From Ardenticatenales bacterium (GTDB lineage Bacteria; Chloroflexota; Anaerolineae; Promineifilales; Promineifilaceae), in contig JACKBL010000007.1 in assembly GCA_020634515.1 (NCBI GenBank), forward strand, positions 186,001 to 250,000: a stretch of 64,000 nt of DNA. The letters run 5' to 3'. This document shows, one piece after another, positions 24,930 through 33,546 of this stretch; position 1 is the first letter of the stretch, and every line of letters begins with the position of its first letter. Both the position numbers and the translations under genes were made by a program. Under the pieces are notes generated by a model. It saw only the letters and a program-made list of their open reading frames with translations, was not told the origin of the DNA and did not search any database.

Positions 24930-25492
24930 TGTACCCCTTGACCACCTCTTTGACTTCTACCTGTCTGTCGGCCACGGTTACTCCGGTCTTGAGGGGGAGA
25001 ACCTCTGTTTTTGCCATCTCCTTGCTGGTCACTACTTGAAAATGGCCCAATATGAAGTGGATCGGGCAACACCCAACGGCTACAAAGATTTGTCAGGCCA
25101 TCTATCGGCTGTTTGCTAACCAACATGGAGTCTTGCTGTTGCCATTCCAGCATTTTCAGCAACATCTGGATGCGGGGGACATCTGTCAGTTTGGTAGCCT
25201 TGTTTCTTGCTTCTGCCGGCAATTTACCCAAAACAGACTGTTCAAATGCAGCGCAAAAATCTTGCTGTGAATCACTTCCATCTTCGCCTGTCTGCCATTG
25301 ATTGCCGGCAAACAGCTTTTCATACCGTTGCTGGCGGCTAGTCAGGTGCAGGCATGGCTGAAGCTTCACAGATCCCATTCCCAATGGTTTGCCCATCCCC
25401 AAAGCGTGGCAATACGCCTGCCCTGTATCCGGTAGCTGCAAGGTCCATTGCAATGCACCCAACTCCACGTCGCTCAGGTTCTCAAAATAAAC
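24930..25492 (-). pseudogene. CRISPR-associated RAMP protein remnant (TIGR03986-like C-terminus)
   Basis: The frame opens with ENLSDVELGALQWTLQLP and CHALGMGKPLGMGSVKL, the Gly-rich segment that typifies large type III RAMP proteins of the TIGR03986 type. It continues to RWVLPDPLHI near 25055, then changes frame (HFQVVTSKEMAKTEV) and fades out. The 5' part is absent: homology stops at about 25490, where a transposase fragment on the other strand begins. The gene order RAMP-cas6-csx15 on one strand suggests a former effector operon. No CRISPR array was found nearby. Confidence 0.55.
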
Positions 25493-25494
25493 CC

Positions 25495-26080
25495 GAGCGA
25501 CGCTTTGCGTGCTGCTGTTACACCAGAGACGACCTGGGAACGAGTTGGCGGCAACGCTTCTTTGACCGCTTGGGCTAACACAACGGTCAATGATTATTTT
25601 GCCTATCCAATGGATGTCGCTTTGGCAAACTACCAGACTGGTAACTCAATTCGTCGAGCCGTCTTGCTACATTACGGTCAAAAAGATGTTACTGCGGATT
25701 TGGATGGTTGGTTTCATATGTATAACGGCCGTCAGACCATCGAAGCGGGCATCAAAGAGGGTAAAAATGTCTTTCAGATGCACCATCTCAAAGTGCGTTC
25801 GCCACCAGCACTTCTCTTACAAGAGCATATGGCTTGTTTTGCCGCTAATTTTGTGCGGTTTGCCACACATTGGCTGGCATCAGAAGCACAGCCAGCCACG
25901 ATTCCGACCCAATCTGTCAAACAGATGGTTCAAGTTGGCGCCCATACTTCGGCTTGGGTATGTCGTCAGGGTGATGTTTGGTTGTTAAGGTTCACTGAGC
26001 AGAGTTGCTACGCAGGGCACTCCCTGCGAATTGGTAGACGGTGTGTTTCAAATGGGCTGCTCAGGCTGCCCGCGCCGTAG
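25495..26080 (+). pseudogene. Transposase C-terminal fragment
   Basis: The reading frame contains GWFHMYNGRQTIEAGIKEG, VFQMHHLKVRSPPAL and QEHMACFAANFVRFATHWL, the C-terminal region of a DDE transposase in which the Glu of 'IEAGIKEGK' would be the last catalytic acid (IS1380/IS4-like, not certain). The N-terminal two-thirds are missing; the left end abuts the RAMP remnant. No intact start is evident. Confidence 0.6.
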
Positions 26081-26170
26081 GACAATTTGCCTAAATTGTC
26101 CCTTCACGGCGGAGGACAATTCAGCGAATTGTCCTACAGCAAGCGACATTCAACTGAAATGAAACACACC
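26040..26170. repeat. Nested inverted repeats after the transposase fragment
   Basis: GGTGTGTTTCA (26040-26050) is exactly inverted at 26160-26170. Inside are two smaller hairpins, GGACAATTT...AAATTGTCC and GGACAATTC...GAATTGTCC. The outer pair could be element ends; the inner pair looks like a small palindromic repeat. 131 bases in all, no ORF. Confidence 0.55.
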
Positions 26171-26184
26171 CATTGGTAGAGGTG

Positions 26185-26346
26185 TTATTCAATTACCTCT
26201 GCCGCTTTTTCAAGATGTTCATTTTTTACATTTTTGAGCCATTTTGGCTCTGGTTGCACAAAACTTACGTTAACAACAGGTATCATTTCAAGGTTTTGGA
26301 TTGTTACACAACTGTAACGTAACTGTGGCATGGTTGTTACATTCAT
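26185..26346 (-). CDS. Small hypothetical ORF
   Basis: 53 codons from an ATG preceded by GGAG at 11 bases (MNVTTMPQLRYSC ... KNEHLEKAAEVIE). AT-rich, no domain recognised, no partner suggested. It is divergent from the secreted-protein gene at 26419. It may be spurious. Confidence 0.3.
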   Translation of the reverse strand: MNVTTMPQLRYSCVTIQNLEMIPVVNVSFVQPEPKWLKNVKNEHLEKAAEVIE

Positions 26347-26418
26347 GTGATACAGTTTCTCCGGTTTAGTCAAACTGAATTTAGAAGTTGAATGTAAAAA
26401 AAATTTAAGGAGAGAATC

Positions 26419-26871
26419 ATGGTTACAAAAAAGTTCGCAACAATTTTTGTCGGTATTTTTGTTTTTCTGTTTGGCATCGTTTTATCAGTATATGCAGCTT
26501 GGGGATATGGGGGGAATGAGGCACCCTATCAAGGCAGTTACACATACTGGACTACCTATGGATTAGGTGTAACGTCATACGCATATAATATGAAATGGAC
26601 GCAAAGTGCCATCAACGATATGAAGTGGGATGGAAACAATGAGTGGCTTGATCAAACAGCGGATTGCACAAATGATAGCCCAGGTGGAGATCGGCTTCAT
26701 GCAACAGCTTCTTCCACGAACATTCCAAACTACGGTTTTTCCACATACAATGATTGTGACAATGCAAGTTGGAAAGAAGAAACTGAACTGAAAATAAACC
26801 CATATTCTTTGAATACGACAACCACTTACTATCAATATGTACGGTATTATGACCATAACAGGTTTTGTTGA
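26419..26871 (+). CDS. Small exported protein of unknown function
   Basis: 150 residues with a clear signal peptide (KKFATIFVGIFVFLFGIVLSVYA) and a mature part rich in Tyr, Trp, Thr and Asn (YWTTYGLGV, MKWDGNNEWLD). Ribosome-binding site AAGGAGAG at 6 bases. The frame ends at NRFC next to a TTTT run; the overlapping frame that follows (to 27046) continues as plausible protein, so the true product may be longer with a frameshift. First gene of the AT-rich part of the island. Confidence 0.55.
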   Translation: MVTKKFATIFVGIFVFLFGIVLSVYAAWGYGGNEAPYQGSYTYWTTYGLGVTSYAYNMKWTQSAINDMKWDGNNEWLDQTADCTNDSPGGDRLHATASSTNIPNYGFSTYNDCDNASWKEETELKINPYSLNTTTTYYQYVRYYDHNRFC

Positions 26872-27046
26872 TAGTGAAAGGATACAGATATTAGATGAAT
26901 ACCAGGGTGTAACCTTGTTAGATTTGACGGCTAATAAGATTCAGTCTGAAATAAGCGATCTAAAAGAAGTTGTGGAATTGGAACAGTTTGCTATTCCTAA
27001 TCCTGCATGGCTAATTTACGCTAGCAACGTAAACGCAACAGAATAA
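26849..27046 (+). pseudogene. Possible frameshifted continuation of the preceding secreted protein
   Basis: From GFVDSERIQILDEYQGV to the end at SNVNATE the translation looks like real protein (LLDLTANKIQSEISDLKEVVELEQF). It has no ribosome-binding site of its own and overlaps the previous ORF in another frame. A one-base slip in GGTTTTGTT near 26866 would join the two into about 208 residues. Confidence 0.35.
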
Positions 27047-27093
27047 AACAGGTGGGAATTCCAATTCAACTCGTATTTGTCAATTAACGTTGT

Positions 27094-27127
27094 GTGCAGT
27101 CAACCCTATTAGTGGGGTTGACTGCAC
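27094..27127 (+). terminator. Hairpin terminator
   Basis: GTGCAGTCAACCC / GGGTTGACTGCAC form a perfect 13-bp stem with an 8-base loop, followed by ATCCTTTT. It would end transcription of the secreted-protein gene. Confidence 0.6.
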
Positions 27128-27146
27128 ATCCTTTTGAGGTGTCAAT

Positions 27147-27626
27147 ATGAAAATCGCGAAAAAAGTTATTCTAATTATTCTGCCTGTTCTTTTATTGTTT
27201 ATTGCGTTTTTCGTGGTGCAAAAAATCCGTAATCCGGTTTGTGAATCGCCAATCATTCTTTTTGTTCGGAGTAAAGACAATCAACCAGAAGCGATTACTA
27301 GCAGACTTGTTTCCGAACTAGGCGGGTTGCCGAAGGTGGACATAGATGTTTATGAGGCACAGAATTTAGTGGATGCCGATGGGATGCCGCCAGTTTATTC
27401 CGTTAATGAGTGGGCTATTGATACTTCATCAGTAATCAATAGCAGTTTCAACACGATTTTTGATGATGATCCCACTTATAGCTACGATTTTATTATTCAT
27501 GTAACTTATACGGATGGCGACACGGCCGTGTTACAATACACATCTTGGAGTTATGGCATTGTGGCTTGTCCAGTACTTATTTCAATGGGAAGCGGTCCGT
27601 CCGGTCAGTTGAAAGTCCTACCGTAG
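27147..27626 (+). CDS. Membrane-anchored protein of unknown function
   Basis: 159 residues: one N-terminal transmembrane segment (VILIILPVLLLFIAFFVV), then an extracellular domain with DVYEAQNLVD, YSYDFIIHVTYTDGD and a C-terminal ACPVLISMGSG. No recognised family. GAGGT lies 7 bases upstream of the ATG. It ends 34 bases before the response-regulator gene and is probably in the same unit, so it may be the sensed or regulated product. Confidence 0.6.
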   Translation: MKIAKKVILIILPVLLLFIAFFVVQKIRNPVCESPIILFVRSKDNQPEAITSRLVSELGGLPKVDIDVYEAQNLVDADGMPPVYSVNEWAIDTSSVINSSFNTIFDDDPTYSYDFIIHVTYTDGDTAVLQYTSWSYGIVACPVLISMGSGPSGQLKVLP

Positions 27627-27660
27627 ACAGCGGCCTTTTACAAAGGCTTGGAGAAAGCTT

Positions 27661-28350
27661 GTGTCAGATTATCACATTTTAATTGTAGACGATGAACCTA
27701 CCATCACCTCAGCGTTGAATTACTACTTTGTTCAAGCCGGCTATAAAACGATCCTGGCGCATACTGGTCGTGAAGCGTTGGAAAAGCTCGCCCTTAATCC
27801 CGACCTGGTCGTTTTGGACATTATGCTACCCGATATTGATGGATACCAAATTTGCCAACATATCCGTGAACAGCCATACTATACGCCCATTTTAATGCTT
27901 ACGGCTAAAGATACCATGCAAGAAAAAGTGATTGGTCTTGATTTGGGGGCAGATGCGTATTTGACTAAACCTTACAATCCGCAAGAATTGTTGGCTCAAG
28001 TACGGGCATTGTTTCGCCTTGTCAAACAACAGGAACGTGCAAAGCTGGTTTGCGGCCCGATTGAACTTTGGATTGACGAAAAAACTGTGCGGCACAACGG
28101 GAATGAAATAGCGTTAACGACAACGGAATTTGAATTGCTATCTTTACTAATGCAGCGTCAAGGGCAGGTGTTTGGACGAGAAACGTTATTGCGTACCATT
28201 TGGGGAAATGAAGGATGTCATGTCAATACACGTACTATTGATGTTCATATGCAACGGCTTCGCGCAAAAATTGAAGAAGACCCTAAAAATCCTGAATTGT
28301 TGATAACGATACGGGGGTTTGGCTATCGTCTTGTTTGTCCAGATGGGTGA
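27661..28350 (+). CDS. OmpR-family response regulator
   Basis: Receiver domain (residues 1-118) with acidic pair DDEP, phospho-acceptor Asp in VVLDIMLPDIDGY, Thr in LMLTAKD and Lys in LTKPY. A winged-helix DNA-binding domain follows (about 130-228; ALTTTEFELLSLLM, TIRGFGYRL). Start is a GTG preceded by GGAGA. Its stop overlaps the GTG start of the kinase gene, so the two are translationally coupled. Target genes may be the neighbouring secreted proteins; that is inference. Confidence 0.92.
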   Translation: MSDYHILIVDDEPTITSALNYYFVQAGYKTILAHTGREALEKLALNPDLVVLDIMLPDIDGYQICQHIREQPYYTPILMLTAKDTMQEKVIGLDLGADAYLTKPYNPQELLAQVRALFRLVKQQERAKLVCGPIELWIDEKTVRHNGNEIALTTTEFELLSLLMQRQGQVFGRETLLRTIWGNEGCHVNTRTIDVHMQRLRAKIEEDPKNPELLITIRGFGYRLVCPDG

Positions 28351-29444
28351 TAGTTGCCGCTATGTTGATTGTTGATCTCAAACTGGTGCTTTTTCTGTTC
28401 CTGTTGCTGTTGTTTGGCTTATTCTGGCTGACCTGGATAATAGCCCGCCAACGTGCCTTGTTTGATGATAAACAATATGCGGTTTGGCAATCTTTTCCAT
28501 TCGGGATTGTTTTGTTGTCTTCGTCTGACACTCTGCGATTTGCCAATCGGAATGCCTACCGTTTGTTGCAGGTGGAGCAGGATATTACGACAACGGCCGT
28601 CTACGTCTATCTCCTGCAAAAAATAAAACAGGATACGGCCGTACAGCAATTCCCCTTGTCCCCTTCGCCGGAATCAACATTGGATGTCTGGGTTGGACGC
28701 TTTGACGCATTCAATCTGATTGTCCTGCGCGATGTTAGCGAACAGAGACAACGCGAAATGGAAATGCACCTCTATTGGAGCAACGTTTCCCATGAACTGA
28801 GAACACCGCTCACCTCTGTTTTATCTCATCTGGAAGTTTCCCGCTCGGAAAGTGTGCCGAAAGAAGTTCAAAAACATTCTTTGGACATAGTTCACCAGCA
28901 AACCCATCGTCTGAATAACCTGATTAGCGGTACATTGGATTTGGGGAGGCTAAAGGCCGTTACCCATTTACCCAAATTTAGCGTAGACATCATTTTAGTG
29001 GCAGAGGAGGCGATTGCAGAGTTGATTTTGCTGGCTGAAGCAGAAGGCATTAGCCTGAATTTTCACTTTGACCCGCCTATCCCACCCGTTTTAGGCAATC
29101 CTGATAAATTGAAACAACTGTTTATCAATTTGTTGGACAATGCTATCAAGTATTGTCAATCCAGCGATTCGGTTACGGTTTCGCTGACGGCTGTCAAAGA
29201 TAGCGTTCAATGCCAGATTGCCGATACGGGCGCGGGGATTCCCGCTGAACATTTACCGCATCTTACCCAACAATTTTATCGGGCAAATCGGGATGTACCG
29301 GGAAGTGGATTAGGGTTAGCTATTGTGGATGAGATTGTGCGTCAGCATGACGGGAATTTATTTATTGAAAGCAACACCGAAGGCAACCAAACAGGTACAA
29401 GCATCACATTCACCCTGCCTATGCTTCCAGAACTAATAAAATGA
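28347..29444 (+). CDS. Sensor histidine kinase
   Basis: 365 residues. One N-terminal hydrophobic segment (DLKLVLFLFLLLLFGLFWLTW), a PAS-like region (about 40-130), the HisKA domain with SHELRTPL, and a HATPase with INLLDNAIKY, DTGAGIP and GSGLGLAI. Only one membrane segment is seen and there is no large extracellular sensor, so it probably senses a cytoplasmic or membrane signal. I start at the GTG overlapping the regulator's stop; an ATG at 28362 is also possible. Its own stop overlaps the ATG of the next gene (ATGA). Confidence 0.88.
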   Translation: MIVAAMLIVDLKLVLFLFLLLLFGLFWLTWIIARQRALFDDKQYAVWQSFPFGIVLLSSSDTLRFANRNAYRLLQVEQDITTTAVYVYLLQKIKQDTAVQQFPLSPSPESTLDVWVGRFDAFNLIVLRDVSEQRQREMEMHLYWSNVSHELRTPLTSVLSHLEVSRSESVPKEVQKHSLDIVHQQTHRLNNLISGTLDLGRLKAVTHLPKFSVDIILVAEEAIAELILLAEAEGISLNFHFDPPIPPVLGNPDKLKQLFINLLDNAIKYCQSSDSVTVSLTAVKDSVQCQIADTGAGIPAEHLPHLTQQFYRANRDVPGSGLGLAIVDEIVRQHDGNLFIESNTEGNQTGTSITFTLPMLPELIK

Positions 29445-30907
29445 CGATGAATAAACCACTTCGCACCTATTTAACTGTATTTACACTTATTGCTATTGTC
29501 AGCGGCCTCTATTGGCTTCTGCCCATCAGTGGCAAATTAGCTTATATCCCCGATTCATTGCCCCAAACAAATACATGGCCGCAAATCAGCGTCGTCAACA
29601 AAACAGATAACGAACTTGAGATCATTGTTCAGGATGTAACCCCCTGGGTTTTTGTACGCTTGGAATTAGCGGGTACAGAAATAACACTAACAGAACATGG
29701 TTCACAAAATGAAGACGGCATATGGCAATGGCAATGGCTTGTGCGCGGAACGCCTGATTCTACAACAATCAACTTGTACCATAACTGCGACACTGGGTGT
29801 CAACTCTGGACAAAGGCGGAAACGGCCGTAGCCACGCCCATTCCCAACCCCAATGAGCTTATTCCTACCAAATTAGGCCTCGTTTTTGCAAACCCAGAAC
29901 GGGATTGGCATGACAGGCAGGGCTGGGATATAGAAATCACCTATTCTCAATTGGCAGAAGAACAGTTTTGGGGCATTGACGATTTGGTGCAGCGTGTTCA
30001 GCAAGCCAACAAAAACGGACTGCGCGTATTGGTCAGAGTTGAATACGATCAGGGTCAAAGTATTCCCCCGCCCGATGCTCAGGTTGCTTTAGATTCATAC
30101 TTGCGTTATTTACGGCGATTGGCACGAGATGAACGGCTGGCGGATATTCATGGCTTTATCATCGGCAGTAATTTCAATACCGTTGGCGCAAATGCTCAAT
30201 CACCAGAAAATCCGGTTACGCCAGAATGGTATGCACGGGTTTTCAACGGATATGGGGCTGACCCCACTATCCACAACAATGCCATTGAAGTTATCAGAAA
30301 TGAAAACGAGCAAGCGCGAGTTATTGTTGGGCCAGTGAACCCCTGGAACAGTGACCAGACCGGAGAAGTCGCCTATCAAATTGACGTTCCCTGGCTCAAC
30401 TACATGAATAGTGTCGTCATTTATATCAACACCGCCGCCAGCGCCAAAATTGAACGCGGAATCAGTGATACTGCGCCTGATGGATATGCCGTTCAGGCAT
30501 TTGGCCGTGTAGATGCACCAGAATTATCTCCTGAACAACGAGCGCAGGAACCGTTCATCGATCTGCGTCGAGACGAATGGGGAGAGGCGCAGGCAGGTTT
30601 TCGCGTCTATCAGGATTGGCTGGATATTATCAACCAGTATGAGTACACGTCTGGAAAACCTGTGTACATTAACGCCAGCAATACATTCGACAGTGAAAAA
30701 GGACGCTTTCCCGCCGAAAATTATCCCGAAGACTGGTTAAGCAATGCCTTAGAAGCCATTAACCAAGAGCCGCAAATTAGGATGCTCGGTTGGTTTATGG
30801 ATGGATTCCCCCATGATGAACAGTGGGCCATGTTTAGTTTAACCACTCCCCGCGGATTACTCATTGAAGCATCACAAGAGTTTGATGCCCTACTGTTAGA
30901 AAAATGA
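29441..30907 (+). CDS. Membrane-anchored TIM-barrel-like protein, kinase-linked
   Basis: 488 residues: an N-terminal membrane anchor (YLTVFTLIAIVSGLYWLLP), a beta-rich domain to about residue 130, then an alpha/beta barrel-like domain (LGLVFANPERDWHDRQGW, GLRVLVRVEYDQG, IHGFIIGSNFN, EWYARVFNGYGADP, ARVIVGPVNPWN, LGWFMDGFP). At the place where glycosidases usually have 'GNE' it reads GSNFN, so catalysis by that mechanism is doubtful. It is translationally coupled to the histidine kinase, which suggests a role as ligand-binding partner or regulated surface protein. Function not known. Confidence 0.6.
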   Translation: MTMNKPLRTYLTVFTLIAIVSGLYWLLPISGKLAYIPDSLPQTNTWPQISVVNKTDNELEIIVQDVTPWVFVRLELAGTEITLTEHGSQNEDGIWQWQWLVRGTPDSTTINLYHNCDTGCQLWTKAETAVATPIPNPNELIPTKLGLVFANPERDWHDRQGWDIEITYSQLAEEQFWGIDDLVQRVQQANKNGLRVLVRVEYDQGQSIPPPDAQVALDSYLRYLRRLARDERLADIHGFIIGSNFNTVGANAQSPENPVTPEWYARVFNGYGADPTIHNNAIEVIRNENEQARVIVGPVNPWNSDQTGEVAYQIDVPWLNYMNSVVIYINTAASAKIERGISDTAPDGYAVQAFGRVDAPELSPEQRAQEPFIDLRRDEWGEAQAGFRVYQDWLDIINQYEYTSGKPVYINASNTFDSEKGRFPAENYPEDWLSNALEAINQEPQIRMLGWFMDGFPHDEQWAMFSLTTPRGLLIEASQEFDALLLEK

Positions 30908-31082
30908 GGTGAGAGACCGGGGAATTTACGTTTCCCTGCCGAATGCCGCGCTCACCTTGCCCCGTGCCGGCAGGTCGGGGTCGGGTGCAGGCATTGTTCG
31001 GCGGCGGTAGCCGCCCGCCTGCGCCAGAGGGAGCGCGACGTTCGGTCGGCGGCGTCAGCGTCCGACCGAAAGTTGACATCAA

Positions 31083-31178
31083 GCGCACTACAATCAATAC
31101 GCCAAGCCTTTCAACTGGAAGTTTGGTCGTGATGAGCTTAACGCTTGGCTCAAGAAACTAAAGTCGAAGAATTTATGA
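31083..31178 (+). pseudogene. IS630-like transposase C-terminal tail
   Basis: Thirty-one codons reading AHYNQYAKPFNWKFGRDEL and ending KKLKSKNL-stop match the usual last residues of IS630-family transposases ('YN--AKPF-W-F---L'). Upstream, 30920-31075 is a GC-rich stretch without coding sense that includes the only TGCCGGCA of the AT-rich island (30965). The rest of the IS is missing. Confidence 0.55.
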
Positions 31179-31207
31179 AATCGTGTACTAATTACAGTTT
31201 GCTTCTC

Positions 31208-31245
31208 AAAATCAAGGGACAACTCAACAATTGTCCCTTGATTTT
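31208..31245. terminator. Bidirectional hairpin terminator
   Basis: AAAATCAAGGGACAA / TTGTCCCTTGATTTT form a perfect 15-bp stem with an 8-base loop, with an A-run before and a T-run after, so it can work in both directions. Confidence 0.7.
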
Positions 31246-31616
31246 GCTCTGGCATATTGATGTTGAACAAATAAAGGATAGGAACAGGGTTTTTTCGCTC
31301 ATCGCTTTGCTTCTGAGTGACAGCCGTTCTTCCCTGTAGCAACATAAACTCGCTAGACTAAGATTCAGGCAGTTTAGCTTTTGCCTTATGCAGAACCCCT
31401 TGCAACCCATCTTGCCACTGGTCGGCGTGACTTAGTTGCTTTCCCAACATGCTATTTTCCCCGCTTCGTTTCCGATTAAGGTAAGTTGGGTGGGGTTGGA
31501 GATACTGCTCGATATATATCCTCCAGCGCACTTTGTGCGCGATTCACAACGCCGTGTCACGGCGCACCCAAGCCTTGTTAGCCTGTCTACCGGGCATGAA
31601 AACTCATCCGATAGTG
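31246..31616. other. Non-coding stretch with small palindromes
   Basis: No convincing gene. Short palindromes GCGCACTTTGTGCGC and CGCCGTGTCACGGCG occur near 31527-31575. Parts may be decayed mobile-element sequence. Confidence 0.4.
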
Positions 31617-31916
31617 TTACATGAAAAGGCTTAAGTTCTCGGCGAGTATGTTACGAACAAAATCCCGCAATTCTGTTTCATCATATTCATACTCGGAACG
31701 AAAATCAGCATCAGGGTTGAATACGTCACATGCTGTAAATACTCTGGATAATACACTTTCTAACTCAGGCTGTTCTTGTTGAGGATATGATTTGCTGTCG
31801 CGATCTTTCCTCATCATCCGAAAAAACTCTTTTTCAAACTCAACACCGCTGATGCGTGCATTGATAAACTCATCCATCAACTGATGGTATTTGTATCGGT
31901 TTTTCCAATAACTCAT
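31617..31916 (-). CDS. Colicin-D-type immunity protein
   Basis: 99 residues with the layout of the bacterial self-protective colicin-like immunity family: YHQLMDEFINARISGVEFE near the N-terminus, a hydrophilic middle, then SRVFTACDVFNPDADFR and a C-terminal helix TELRDFVRNILAENL. Such proteins bind and block the colicin D tRNase domain. The ATG overlaps the toxin's stop codon (ATGA), the usual toxin-then-immunity order. The family match is from motif memory; the pairing is supported independently by the toxin's C-terminal domain. Confidence 0.75.
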   Translation of the reverse strand: MSYWKNRYKYHQLMDEFINARISGVEFEKEFFRMMRKDRDSKSYPQQEQPELESVLSRVFTACDVFNPDADFRSEYEYDETELRDFVRNILAENLSLFM

Positions 31917-33130
31917 CGCACATTGCCGTTGGTCAACAAATTAGTTGTCTGACTTGGAAATAATTTCCACCCACTAATAAATTCATTTGTAGTTGCATCC
32001 ACTATCACGTTTAGCCCTGTAGACGGGTCGTAGTAATGGATAACGTTCTGTGTTCCCCGATATGTCCCTACAATTTGTTGTGTACCTGGACTTTGAATAT
32101 GCGTCTCAAGAGCATTTTGAAACGCTTGAGCATTTTGCGGGTTGTAGTTTCCTGGCACACCAAAGTCTGACGCATGCTTGAATTTGCTCTGCAATTGTCT
32201 TGCATTAAAACCCACGCCACAATTGGCATTGTGAACGAGAATGCCAGGGTCATTTTCATCTGCAAAAACGTAATAGTTGTGAACATGCTCTACCGTCAGG
32301 TTATACATCTCCATGGTTTCAGATAATGGTTGGATATCCATGACAACTGCGCCCGCTCCATTATCTGTTTTTAGGGCCATACCTGGTTCAAGTTGCTCCA
32401 TTGGGATGTATCCGTCTTTTTCCACGACAAAGAAAGGGTGTTCTTCTGAGCCAGTAATGATCCCCGTTTTCCCACATGAATTGTATTTGACGGTTAGAGC
32501 TAACACGTCATCCTCATGGACATTGACGTGAGTTTCAGTTACCCGCGCAAACACATTCCCCGTATCGCTCACTACAAACCGCTGATTCTCTACATCCAGC
32601 TCCCATGTCCAGACCTTGCCCTGAAAGACAACTTCGCTATCGGGCTGGACATGCTTCAACAACCAATGACCTTTTTGTTGATTCGTGGAACTTCGGAACA
32701 GAAAGACAACATCATCCGGCTTTGGCATCCGCCAGTTATCCGGGTCAAAGGCTTGGTCTGTTTCCGCTAATTTGGTGATGTCAATTTCTGGTTTCAAAAA
32801 CAGAGAACCGTTTTCAGGTGTGGTGGCATAGAGATAATCGCCAACGATAAACTCCATGTCTGGCCCCACATCCCCATACGTCATTGGCTCCCATTGTCCA
32901 TTACGACGATTGTAGATTTGAACGGCCGTTTCCTCCGTCCAATCATTCGGGCCTGGAATACCTGCATATTGGCTTGTGGATGCTTGCGTCGTTTGAGGTG
33001 AACGGAGCGCAAACCCGCCAACGACCAAACTGGTTAAAGCCAAGGCAATGATTAGGTAAACTAAACGGGCTGATCCCTTTTTGGCTTTTCCTTTGCGACT
33101 GCTACGATGTTTATAACTGGTTGAACTCAT
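31913..33130 (-). CDS. Membrane-anchored Hint-domain polymorphic toxin with colicin-D-like tRNase domain
   Basis: 405 residues: a basic N-terminus, one transmembrane segment (LVYLIIALALTSLVVGGFAL), an extracellular region, a Hint-type self-processing domain (HVNVHEDDVLALTV, GSEEHPFFV, YNLTVEHVHNYYV, ending ILVHNAN) and a C-terminal toxin domain of about 100 residues. The last has SKFKHASDFG and EFISGWKL, which align with the K-x-K-H and S-G-W active-site residues described for colicin D, a nuclease of tRNA-Arg anticodon loops. The Hint domain would release the toxin after the Asn. The ribosome-binding site AAGGAGA is good. Confidence 0.78.
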   Translation of the reverse strand: MSSTSYKHRSSRKGKAKKGSARLVYLIIALALTSLVVGGFALRSPQTTQASTSQYAGIPGPNDWTEETAVQIYNRRNGQWEPMTYGDVGPDMEFIVGDYLYATTPENGSLFLKPEIDITKLAETDQAFDPDNWRMPKPDDVVFLFRSSTNQQKGHWLLKHVQPDSEVVFQGKVWTWELDVENQRFVVSDTGNVFARVTETHVNVHEDDVLALTVKYNSCGKTGIITGSEEHPFFVVEKDGYIPMEQLEPGMALKTDNGAGAVVMDIQPLSETMEMYNLTVEHVHNYYVFADENDPGILVHNANCGVGFNARQLQSKFKHASDFGVPGNYNPQNAQAFQNALETHIQSPGTQQIVGTYRGTQNVIHYYDPSTGLNVIVDATTNEFISGWKLFPSQTTNLLTNGNVR

Positions 33131-33182
33131 TCAAACTTCTCCTTGATGTGATTTTGCCCACCACGTTGAGTAGGCTAACGAA

Positions 33183-33254
33183 TAAGGATTCATACGGCGC
33201 GACCAAAAGGAGCCTTCAAGGAATAGCGGGTAAGCCGCTGTATGAATCCTGTTG
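33183..33254. repeat. Inverted repeat upstream of the toxin gene
   Basis: AGGATTCATACGGC and GCTGTATGAATCCT are near-perfect inverses around about 44 bases, ending roughly 50 bases before the toxin start. It could be an operator or an element end. The rest of 33131-33546 shows no gene; it includes a CCTGAGC-type repeat near 33428. Confidence 0.45.
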
Positions 33255-33424
33255 AACGAAGCCGGTGGGGAGAGGGAGTCAGTTGTCTATTTGGCATTTG
33301 ATTTAGCCGGTGGCCGTAATGAGATGACACCTGGCGCTCCTACATGGTAATTGTTACGACCAGACGCACAGCATGAAGTGCTGATGACAACAGCCCTGAT
33401 AGTCGAAGGGCCTATTGCGTTGAA

Positions 33425-33455
33425 AAGCCTGCCCTGAGCAAGGTCGAAGGGGCGC
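33425..33455. repeat. CCTGAGC-AGGTCGAAGG dispersed repeat (family E)
   Basis: A variant of CCTGAGCTTGTCGAAGG, a short palindromic repeat seen again at 43.71-43.76 and 62.38 kb and known to recur in unrelated bacterial genomes. Confidence 0.5.
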
Positions 33456-33546
33456 ACGACGGGTTCGGAAGTGGCGGTGGGGCAGGTGACGGCCCCGCCG
33501 ACCATAATTAGACGGTGATTGGAGAACGCGACTTCATACCCGGAAT

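Noticed and set aside
24461..25468. An apparently intact 335-codon minus-strand gene
   Set aside because: It joins the end of a RAMP protein, out-of-frame sequence and the middle of Cas6; motifs continue in other frames, so it is decayed DNA rather than one protein.
33287..33546. 87-codon minus-strand ORF upstream of the toxin gene region
   Set aside because: Part of it is the translation of a dispersed CCTGAGC-type repeat and the rest has no recognisable domain or ribosome-binding site.
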